The notes below the pieces were generated by a model that worked only from the letters and a program-made list of their open reading frames with translations, made no database searches and was not told where the DNA came from. Positions 1 to 4,581 of a stretch of 5,207 bases of DNA are shown in pieces (the first letter of the stretch is position 1; each line of letters starts with the position of its first letter). Source of the stretch: Desulfobulbaceae bacterium (lineage in GTDB: Bacteria; Desulfobacterota; Desulfobulbia; Desulfobulbales; Desulfocapsaceae); the NCBI GenBank assembly GCA_024643445.1, contig JAHEMX010000042.1:8132-13338 (forward strand). Direction: 5' to 3'. The position numbers and the translations under genes are program-made.

Positions 1-38
1 AAATTGATGAAATAGACGCAGCGCTTGAAAATGGTTGA
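1..38 (+). CDS. Possible 3' end of an upstream protein-coding gene (partial)
   Basis: Reading from base 3, the frame gives IDEIDAALENG and then TGA at 36-38. The peptide is acidic and helix-like, as is common at protein C-termini. The other two forward frames stop within the first 15 bases. Only eleven codons are visible, so neither family nor function can be assigned. The stop codon lies inside a perfect palindrome (35-50), and a GC-rich hairpin follows at 86-99, which would suit the end of a transcription unit. It could also be chance, because eleven open codons is weak evidence. Confidence 0.3.
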   Translation, partial: IDEIDAALENG

Positions 39-50
39 AACCGGTTTCAA
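35..50. repeat. Perfect 16-bp palindrome, operator-like
   Basis: TTGAAACCGGTTTCAA reads identically on both strands, with no mismatch and no spacer. A gapless even palindrome centred on CG resembles the operators bound by LacI-family repressors; that resemblance is family knowledge and the assignment is inference. It overlaps the putative stop codon at 36-38. No T-run follows, so it is unlikely to be a terminator by itself. No regulator gene is visible nearby. Confidence 0.5.
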
Positions 51-85
51 AGCCGGTGTCAATCGGCTGCTGGGGAGCAGGTGAT

Positions 86-107
86 CGGCCGGCCGGCCGT
101 TTCCTTT
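86..107 (+). terminator. Possible intrinsic terminator after the upstream gene
   Basis: A 14-bp GC-only palindrome (86-99, GGCC repeated three times between C and G) can fold as a 5-bp stem with a 4-nt loop. It is followed by TTTCCTTT (100-107). The interrupted T-run makes it a weak candidate. Its position about 50 bases after the putative upstream stop fits termination. Confidence 0.35.
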
Positions 108-134
108 GTGCGTGACGGGCAGGAAGGGCTTGCA

Positions 135-180
135 GCCTGACGGAATCAGGCGGAAGAGCGTCGTTCTTGCGGATTGTCCG
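135..180 (+). other. Three consecutive small hairpins upstream of the rubredoxin-like gene
   Basis: Three back-to-back inverted repeats are visible. GCCTGA/TCAGGC (135-140/146-151) has a 5-nt loop. AAGAGC/GTTCTT (154-159/163-168, one G-U) has a 3-nt loop. CGGA/TCCG (170-173/177-180) has a 3-nt loop. Together they would make a compact structured RNA if transcribed. I do not recognise a known riboswitch or small RNA. With the likely promoter placed near 228-257, this region may lie upstream of the transcript, so its role is unknown. Confidence 0.3.
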
Positions 181-227
181 TATCATAGGGAAAGAAGCGA
201 TCCGTGGGCCGTTTTATCATAGAATGA

Positions 228-257
228 TTGCATTTCCATTGGTCTCTGAGCTATGTT
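228..257 (+). promoter_or_regulatory. Candidate sigma-70-type promoter for the rubredoxin-like gene
   Basis: A TTGCAT box (228-233) and a TATGTT box (252-257) are separated by 18 bases. The matches to the sigma-70 consensus are 3 of 6 and 4 of 6, so this is weak. The placement, directly ahead of the Fur-like box and ribosome binding site, gives it some support. Confidence 0.25.
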
Positions 258-274
258 AGTGGAAACGATTATCA
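255..274. promoter_or_regulatory. Fur-family-like box upstream of the rubredoxin-like gene
   Basis: The 19 bases at 255-273 match the classical 19-bp Fur consensus at 13 positions, by my hand count. In the 7-1-7 description, the right half ATTATCA (268-274) is perfect and the left half (260-266) matches 4 of 7. The site falls between the putative -10 box and the ribosome binding site, where a repressor would block transcription. Further TATCAT copies occur at 181-186 and 215-220. Fur, PerR and Zur boxes resemble each other, so the family member cannot be told from the sequence. Confidence 0.35.
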
Positions 275-276
275 TC

Positions 277-284
277 AAGGAGGG
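277..284 (+). promoter_or_regulatory. Strong ribosome binding site that fixes the start at 291
   Basis: AAGGAGGG lies six bases before the ATG at 291. It rules out the in-frame upstream ATG at 228, which has no such site and would add 21 residues with no resemblance to the family. Confidence 0.85.
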
Positions 285-290
285 TGCGCT

Positions 291-920
291 ATGAAGAAAT
301 GGGAATGTACGGTCTGCGGCTATATTCACGAGGGAGACGAGCCGCCTGCGGAATGTCCGATCTGTGGAGCCGGCAAGGAATATTTTATAGAGATTGTCGA
401 AAAACAGGAGGAGTCCCTCACCGACGTGACAAAGGTTGAGGGAGCTGCTTCTGCCTCGTCCGCACCTGCTCAGGCCGGCAAGCCGACCGGTATTGCCGCG
501 CTCGTCTTGAAGCATCACCTGCATCCTATCTCCGTGCATACGCCTAACGGCGTGCTGCCGCTCGCCGTCCTGTTTCTCTTTCTGGCTATCGCCTTCGGTC
601 TGGCAGGATTTGAGACGGCAGCCTTTTTCAATCTCGTCTTTGTGCTGTTGACCATGCCGGTCGTTATTTTCACCGGTGTTCTGGAATGGCGGAATCGCTA
701 TCGGGGCGTCATGACCCGTATTTTCGGCATCAAGATCGGTGCTTCGATCGTCGTGAGCAGCACGCTTTTGGCAATGGTAATCTGGCGTCTGGTTGATCCC
801 GGGGTGGCGTCCTCCGGCAGCCGCTGGGTCTATTTTCTGGTCGGCGTCGTCATGGTGGGAGCCGTTGGGCTTGCCGGTCACATGGGTGGCAAGCTGGTCT
901 TTGACACGAGAGATCGATAG
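291..920 (+). CDS. Rubredoxin-like domain fused to DUF2231-type membrane domain
   Basis: The protein has 209 residues. Residues 1-35 form a rubrerythrin-type rubredoxin knuckle, with Cys6-x2-Cys9 followed by GYIHEGDEPP and Cys22-x2-Cys25. These four cysteines would hold one iron (family knowledge). A low-complexity Ala/Ser/Pro linker follows (about 50-66). The membrane part resembles DUF2231: a HHLHPISVH motif (His75, 76, 78, 83), four hydrophobic segments (about 88-105, 109-131, 147-166, 178-196), and a closing GHMGGKLVFD motif (His197). The paired histidines could bind heme, as in cytochrome b561-like bundles, but that is inference. The likely role is passing electrons between a cytosolic donor and the membrane, perhaps in oxygen or peroxide defence. 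The gene appears to stand alone, ending at a strong terminator. The start is set by AAGGAGGG six bases upstream, and a Fur-like box precedes it. The domain calls are secure; the physiological role is not. Confidence 0.88.
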   Translation: MKKWECTVCGYIHEGDEPPAECPICGAGKEYFIEIVEKQEESLTDVTKVEGAASASSAPAQAGKPTGIAALVLKHHLHPISVHTPNGVLPLAVLFLFLAIAFGLAGFETAAFFNLVFVLLTMPVVIFTGVLEWRNRYRGVMTRIFGIKIGASIVVSSTLLAMVIWRLVDPGVASSGSRWVYFLVGVVMVGAVGLAGHMGGKLVFDTRDR

Positions 921-954
921 ATAGTATCCGCAAACAGGCTCATGGCAAAAAGTG

Positions 955-990
955 AACCCCGTTATGCCTATCAGGCATAACGGGGTTTTT
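955..990 (+). terminator. Strong intrinsic terminator, possibly bidirectional
   Basis: A perfect 14-bp stem (955-968 with 974-987), extendable to 15 pairs by T969-A973, is followed by a T-run reaching 990. It ends the rubredoxin-like gene, whose stop is 35 bases upstream. An A-run at 947-951 gives a T-run on the opposite strand three bases past the stem. It could therefore also stop transcription arriving from the convergent ompA-type gene. Confidence 0.93.
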
Positions 991-1049
991 GTGTTTATGC
1001 CGGCCGTGACCTCCCTTCCCCGGACCGCAAAAAAAGAGTTTCCTGCCCG

Positions 1050-1642
1050 CTAGCGGATGATAACCTCAACCCTCCGGTTCTTCGGTTCAACGACGTTGTC
1101 TGCCGTGGGGATCAGCGGGTTTCCTTCGCCGTGCGAGGTCGTGGTAATAATATCGGGATTTATGCCCTCTTTCACCAGGGCTTTCTGGACCTGTTTGGCC
1201 CGCCTGACGGAAAGCTGATAATTGTATTTCGCGTCTCCGGCTCTATCGGTGTGCCCGTTTACACTGATATCCATTGACTCCCGCTCTTTTGCGGCGTTCA
1301 CGATAAGAGGAATCTTCTTCTTTGATGCATCGTGCATGCGGATAGCGTCAAAATAAAAATAGAGCAGAAACTTGATGGGCGGCAGGGGCTGAATCTGAAT
1401 GACCTTGCCGAAAATCGCCTTTATTTCCTCATCTGCCATGGGCTTGACCGGACCGGGAGGGCTTTCCTGTCCTGAAACAAGAACGGACTGTTTGGCCTAT
1501 GTCAGTGTTTGTGTACCCTTGTCTGTAGTGATGTCATTTCACCAATGCTGCCGTCAGGGTTTGGCATCAGCACAAAGGTGCTCTTGGGACTGCATCCCGT
1601 CAACGCAAGGCACACGAGCAGTAAAAATAACATTTTTTTCAT
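1050..1642 (-). pseudogene. OmpA-family lipoprotein gene, disrupted by frameshift and amber codon
   Basis: The first part (ATG at 1642-1640) encodes MKKMLFLLLVCLALTGC, a lipoprotein signal with lipobox L-T-G-C and Ser at +2, then STFVLMPNPDGSIGE. That segment matches the N-terminus of OmpA-family lipoproteins. This frame closes at a TGA soon after. The reading resumes in another frame from about 1538 (NDITTDKGTQTLT), meets a TAG at 1499-1497, then runs open to the TAG at 1052-1050. The last 129 codons contain a complete OmpA C-terminal domain: GHTDRAG, NYQLSVRRA, SHGEGNPL and EPKNRRVEV. The Asp of HTD and the Arg 15 residues later, which bind peptidoglycan diaminopimelate in this family, are both kept. 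One A lost from an A-run at 1537-1539 explains the shift. The ATG at 1439 has no ribosome binding site, so reinitiation is unlikely. It would be the second gene of an operon with the fecR-like gene. Sequencing error is the main alternative to real decay. Confidence 0.8.
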
Positions 1643-1660
1643 AGAGCTATCCCGCTTTTA

Positions 1661-1801
1661 GGGTACCTTGAATAATCGGATCATTCGTTTGAGATCCAGG
1701 CATGCGTGAGATTTTACTGCCGGCATATCGTTGCTGTTCCGAGGATGAAATTTCGAGCATAACACCGAGATCGGGCGAATAGGCGATTATTCAAGGTGTC
1801 C
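1661..1801. mobile_element. MITE-like palindromic element between the fecR-like and ompA-type genes
   Basis: The 141-bp unit has terminal inverted repeats of 18 bp (1661-1678 and 1784-1801). They match at 16 positions, including a perfect 14-bp core, ACCTTGAATAATCG. TTTA lies directly outside both ends (1657-1660 and 1802-1805), like a 4-bp target duplication. The inside is also degenerately self-complementary: 1683-1692 pairs with 1771-1780, 1702-1705 with 1757-1760, and 1708-1716 with 1746-1754, with several G-U pairs. The whole unit could fold as one long hairpin with its tip near 1731. It has no coding capacity. Removing it plus one TTTA leaves the fecR-like stop only 15 bases from the ompA-type ATG, a normal operon gap. 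A structured regulatory RNA or a REP-type repeat is the alternative. Confidence 0.6.
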
Positions 1802-1802
1802 T

Positions 1803-2240
1803 TTATTCTTCAACCCTCACAAGAAAACTGGTGTCATGCACCGCGACTTTAGCCCCCGGCGTCTCTATCTGGACAGATTCCGGGGAAAGCCTTGACATCA
1901 CGCCGGAAAGGTATGAAAAGGTACCTTTCTGGAATTGTGTCTTCATCTCGAAACGGTTCTCCTCAGGTTGGAAGACGAACTGGGCAAGAATCATTTCGCT
2001 CCCCGGTCCCATGGCAATGATGGTATCATCACGCAGGATGAGTCCCATTGCGCCGTCAGCGCCGGTTTTCATTATATCATCAACATAGAGGCGGGTTCCC
2101 GGTTCGGCCGGTGTTTCCTTCTGACCGCGTATAATCATCGAGTTGCCCTCGACTTTTCTGATTGTGCCAACGTCTGCACCAGATGCCGATGTCACCAGCA
2201 AAATGATCAGACTTAATAATGCGAATGTGAAAACTTTCAC
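1803..2240 (-). CDS. Exported FecR-domain protein
   Basis: The protein has 145 residues. Residues 1-22 form a Sec signal peptide: Lys2, a hydrophobic core, and a likely cut after Ser-Gly-Ala22. The mature part reads as a single FecR domain. VGTIRKVEGN opens it (about 24-33), then GTRLYVDDIMKTG (48-60), RDDTIIAMGPGS (70-81) and IETPGAKVAVHDTSFLV (125-141). Family members usually have a V/I-R-G-T turn where this one has VHDT. There are no transmembrane segments besides the signal, so this is not an anti-sigma FecR of the TonB systems. It is probably a periplasmic or outer-membrane-associated scaffold. GTG is the start: AGAGGAGGG lies four bases upstream. It is the first gene of a pair with the ompA-type lipoprotein gene, now separated from it by the palindromic element, whose flanking TTTA overlaps the TAA stop. 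The domain assignment is confident; the exact role is unknown. Confidence 0.85.
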   Translation of the reverse strand: MKVFTFALLSLIILLVTSASGADVGTIRKVEGNSMIIRGQKETPAEPGTRLYVDDIMKTGADGAMGLILRDDTIIAMGPGSEMILAQFVFQPEENRFEMKTQFQKGTFSYLSGVMSRLSPESVQIETPGAKVAVHDTSFLVRVEE

Positions 2241-2244
2241 CTGG

Positions 2245-2253
2245 CCCTCCTCT
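2245..2253 (-). promoter_or_regulatory. Ribosome binding site that supports the GTG start of the fecR-like gene
   Basis: Read on the minus strand, AGAGGAGGG stands four bases before the GTG at 2240-2238. It decides in favour of this non-ATG start, which also gives a complete signal peptide. Confidence 0.8.
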
Positions 2254-2306
2254 GCGAATATGGATGACGGTGCGAATCGTTTATCATCTCTGCTGTTTCG
2301 GGACAG

Positions 2307-2365
2307 CGGATTAATGGTCGAAGGCTCTGCTGATGTCGCCTGCAGCTCCCCTGACCGTTAATCCG
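2307..2365. repeat. Imperfect inverted repeat in the fecR-like gene leader
   Basis: CGGATTAATGGTC (2307-2319) and GACCGTTAATCCG (2353-2365) are complementary at 12 of 13 positions, with the odd one a possible G-U pair. They are separated by 33 bases. It could be a hairpin in the fecR-like 5' leader or a paired protein-binding site. It competes with a second pairing, CCTGAC (2350-2355) with GTCAGG (2374-2379), and with a local CCTGA/TCAGG pair (2368-2372/2375-2379). Confidence 0.55.
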
Positions 2366-2540
2366 GACCTGAAGTCAGGCAAAAAACGATAAATAAGGGT
2401 GCCACGAAATGATGATAGTACTCAGGGGACTGCCGCCTGAACAGGAATCTTAACCGGTTCCCCCCCTCCTGATAAGGATAGCAAAAGCGGACGCGTAACT
2501 CAAGCCGGCAGGACATATATCCCTAACTTGCCATAAAAAT

Positions 2541-2648
2541 ATCGTGCATCGCAGAAGATCTTCCCGCCGGGCGGACCTGTCTCCTTGTTGCGCCACCGGG
2601 TCATCGTGCATAAGATTGTCTACAAAGTGGTATTGTCGTTATCGTGCT
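2541..2648 (+). repeat. Three direct copies of ATCGTGC(AT)
   Basis: ATCGTGCAT occurs at 2541-2549 and 2603-2611, and ATCGTGCT at 2641-2648. All lie within about 110 bases upstream of the phosphatase gene. Repeated short sites ahead of a gene suggest regulator binding, but the spacing (62 and 38 bases) is irregular. Confidence 0.35.
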
Positions 2649-2748
2649 CAACCACTCCATGGTGCGAGAACGGCTGCTTGTTGCCGCCATGCGGTGATGA
2701 GTTTGTGGAAACGATGTGGCGATTGCCAGGAAAAGCAGGACCAGTCAC

Positions 2749-2752
2749 GAGG
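2749..2752 (+). promoter_or_regulatory. Ribosome binding site favouring ATG 2761 for the phosphatase
   Basis: GAGG is eight bases ahead of the ATG at 2761; a second ATG follows directly at 2764. The in-frame GTG at 2716 has only a weak GGA (2707-2709) upstream. Confidence 0.5.
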
Positions 2753-2760
2753 CGTCTTTG

Positions 2761-4434
2761 ATGATGAAAAACGAAAACCGGGATTACCTTTGCCAGGCCG
2801 ATGCACTCGACCACCTGCGCTCCGAGAATACGCGACTGAAACAAGAGAATGCGCACACAACGAGCTTAAACAGGAAACTTCGGGAAAACCTGGAAGCCTG
2901 CGAGAAGAGAAATCTGTCAGCTCAGACTGTGCGGCGCGACGAGCAAACCTTGCGCCTGGCTGAACTGATAATCGATAAAAGTCCGGCTATTCTTTTCCGC
3001 CGGCGAGCCGCAGAAGAGCTCAAACAGCGCACGATGGTCTATGTCTCGCCGAATATTTCAAGATTTGGCTACAAGGCGGAAGATTTCCTGTCCGGAAAGA
3101 TGATGTTTCGGGACATCATCTTTCCGGAGGATGGTGCAAGACTCACCGAAGAAATTAATACAAACGTCAGAAATAACAATGCATCCTATACCCAGATCTA
3201 TCGAATTGTGACCAGCAAAGGGGAGGTCCGCTGGATAGAGGATCAGACCTCTGTGGTCGTTGATGATCTGACGGGTGATCGTTATCATCAGGGAATTGTC
3301 ATAGATATCAATGAGCGCAAAGAGGCCGAGGAAAACCTTCGTAAAAGTGAAGAGAAATATCGAAGGATTGTTGAAACGGCCGGGGAAGGTTTCCTGTTGC
3401 TGGACCGGGAACTGAACATCGTCGATTTGAATTCAGCATATGTCCGGATGGTTGGCGGTAAACGGGAAGAACTTATCGGCAGAAATCCTTTCGAGGCGGC
3501 AAACAACGGCTATAAACAATTCTGGTCGACCGGTGGTGAAGAGGATAGTCGCCGGGTTTATCGTGAATTTGAGTGCGAAATCAAGGATGAAGGCGGGCGG
3601 GCTGTCCCGGTGCTCGTTCATGCCAACACCTTGCGCTCTGACAGCGGTGAGGTGATCGGGAACATGGCTTTTGTCACGGACATGACAGAGCAGAAGAAAG
3701 CCTTATCGCTGGCCGGAGAAGTTCAGCGCAGTCTGTTGCCCGACCACGCCCCGGTAATAAAAGGTTTCGATATTGCCGGCAGGAACATTCCCTGTGACGA
3801 GGTTGGCGGGGATTACTTTGATTATCTGTGGGACGGGCGCACAGAACAACCCCGGTTCTCGGTTGTTGTCGGGGATATTTCAGGGCATGGAGTTGATTCG
3901 GCATTATTGATGTCGAGTGCGCGGGCTTTTCTGCGGATGCGGGCCTCGCAGCCCGGCTCAGTGTTGGATATTGTCACGGCAATGAACCGGCATTTGACTG
4001 AAGATGTAAGTGATTCCGGACATTTCATGACGCTCTTCTATCTGACGCTAGACAAGGGGCAAAACAGATTCGAGTGGATACGGGCAGGGCATGACCCGGC
4101 CTGGCTTTATAACCCGGCCGCTGACCGGTTCGAGGAGCTCAAGGGGCCGGGCCTCGCCTTGGGAATTCACCAGGGATTCAGCTACCAGGTCCAGCAGCGC
4201 TCAGATTTGACGCCGGGACAGATAATCATGGTAGGGACCGATGGTATATGGGAAGCATGTAATCAATACGGAGAGATGTTCGGCAAGGAACGGATCAAGC
4301 AGATTATTCGCAGAAACGCAGCCGCCAGCGCAGAAGCTATCCTGAATCAGGTGATAGAGGAACAGGCGCTGTTCTGTCAGGGAACCCGCTCCGAAGATGA
4401 CGTGACACTCGTCGTGGTGAAAATAACCGGTTAG
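2761..4434 (+). CDS. PAS-PAS-SpoIIE (PP2C, RsbU-type) serine/threonine phosphatase
   Basis: The protein has 557 residues from this ATG. Order: a charged coiled-coil (about 16-51), a first PAS of the PAS_3/PAC type (about 65-186, with SPAILFR, YVSPN, FPEDG, GEVRWIEDQT), a helical linker with ERKEAEENL, a second PAS (about 195-312), then a SpoIIE/RsbU phosphatase domain (about 315-557). The phosphatase motifs are complete: EVQRSLLP, VGGDYFDY (Asp351, Asp354), VVGDISGHG (Asp372), AGHDPAWLY, GTDGIWEA (Asp494) and SEDDVTLVVV (Asp546/547). These aspartates hold the two metal ions in the family. It has no membrane segment or receiver domain, so it is a cytosolic sensor-phosphatase. RsbU-type enzymes dephosphorylate STAS-domain anti-anti-sigma factors. 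No STAS or RsbW-like gene is in the window, so its target is unknown. The ATG at 2761 has GAGG (2749-2752) eight bases upstream. A GTG at 2716 would add 15 residues but lacks a clear site. A terminator follows at 4509-4548. Confidence 0.9.
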   Translation: MMKNENRDYLCQADALDHLRSENTRLKQENAHTTSLNRKLRENLEACEKRNLSAQTVRRDEQTLRLAELIIDKSPAILFRRRAAEELKQRTMVYVSPNISRFGYKAEDFLSGKMMFRDIIFPEDGARLTEEINTNVRNNNASYTQIYRIVTSKGEVRWIEDQTSVVVDDLTGDRYHQGIVIDINERKEAEENLRKSEEKYRRIVETAGEGFLLLDRELNIVDLNSAYVRMVGGKREELIGRNPFEAANNGYKQFWSTGGEEDSRRVYREFECEIKDEGGRAVPVLVHANTLRSDSGEVIGNMAFVTDMTEQKKALSLAGEVQRSLLPDHAPVIKGFDIAGRNIPCDEVGGDYFDYLWDGRTEQPRFSVVVGDISGHGVDSALLMSSARAFLRMRASQPGSVLDIVTAMNRHLTEDVSDSGHFMTLFYLTLDKGQNRFEWIRAGHDPAWLYNPAADRFEELKGPGLALGIHQGFSYQVQQRSDLTPGQIIMVGTDGIWEACNQYGEMFGKERIKQIIRRNAAASAEAILNQVIEEQALFCQGTRSEDDVTLVVVKITG

Positions 4435-4508
4435 CCCCGGCAGCAGGGGGAAACGCGATCCGCTGAGGTGTGACGAATCCAGATCGTTTCGTGGCTGCAG
4501 CGCCAACA

Positions 4509-4548
4509 GGAGGCGATGGGCCGTTGCCGGTCCATCGCCTCCCCTTTT
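4509..4548 (+). terminator. Strong intrinsic terminator after the phosphatase gene
   Basis: A perfect 11-bp GC-rich stem (4509-4519 with 4532-4542) can continue inward by G4520-T4531, C4521-G4530 and C4522-G4529. It is followed by CC and TTTT (4545-4548). It lies 75 bases past the phosphatase stop, in the gap between convergent genes. On the minus strand no good T-run follows, so it chiefly serves the plus-strand gene. Confidence 0.85.
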
Positions 4549-4581
4549 GCAGCATAACAGGAGCCTGTGCTGGTTATTCTC

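Larger units (their letters stand above)
2254..2748. other. Divergent intergenic region between the fecR-like and phosphatase genes
   Basis: I see no convincing gene in this stretch. It must hold the promoters for both flanking genes. It contains the inverted repeat at 2307-2365, overlapping CCTGAC/GTCAGG hairpins up to 2379, and three ATCGTGC copies (2541, 2603, 2641). A weak plus-strand promoter candidate is TTGTCT (2616-2621) and TATCGT (2640-2645), 18 bases apart. Short open frames here have arginine- and cysteine-rich translations and no start signals. Confidence 0.5.

Noticed and set aside
228..290. In-frame upstream ATG for the rubredoxin-like gene
   Set aside because: It has no ribosome binding site, and the ATG at 291 has AAGGAGGG six bases upstream and begins exactly at the rubredoxin domain.
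183..881. A 232-codon open frame on the minus strand
   Set aside because: It lies antisense to the rubredoxin-like gene, its translation is low in recognisable motifs and rich in Asp/Arg/His, and the plus-strand protein has clear domains.
1021..1060. Minus-strand terminator near the A7 run at 1029-1035
   Set aside because: The nearby palindrome at 1047-1056 leaves too small a loop for a stable stem and is separated from the T-run, so the hairpin at 955-990 is the better terminator.
1399..1644. Plus-strand open frame of 81 codons
   Set aside because: It overlaps the ompA-type pseudogene on the other strand, whose signal peptide and domain are recognisable; no ribosome binding site or motif supports the plus-strand frame.
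2390..2410. Sigma-54-like TGGCAC on the minus strand
   Set aside because: The -12 element lacks the required GC at the right spacing.
2606..2761. Short GTG-started frame ending in TGATG overlap with the phosphatase ATG
   Set aside because: The stop-start overlap suggests coupling, but the 51-residue translation is not recognisable and there is no ribosome binding site ahead of the GTG.
2544..2963. Plus-strand open frame of 139 codons
   Set aside because: It runs out of frame into the phosphatase gene, and its Arg/Cys-rich translation looks like a frame shadow.
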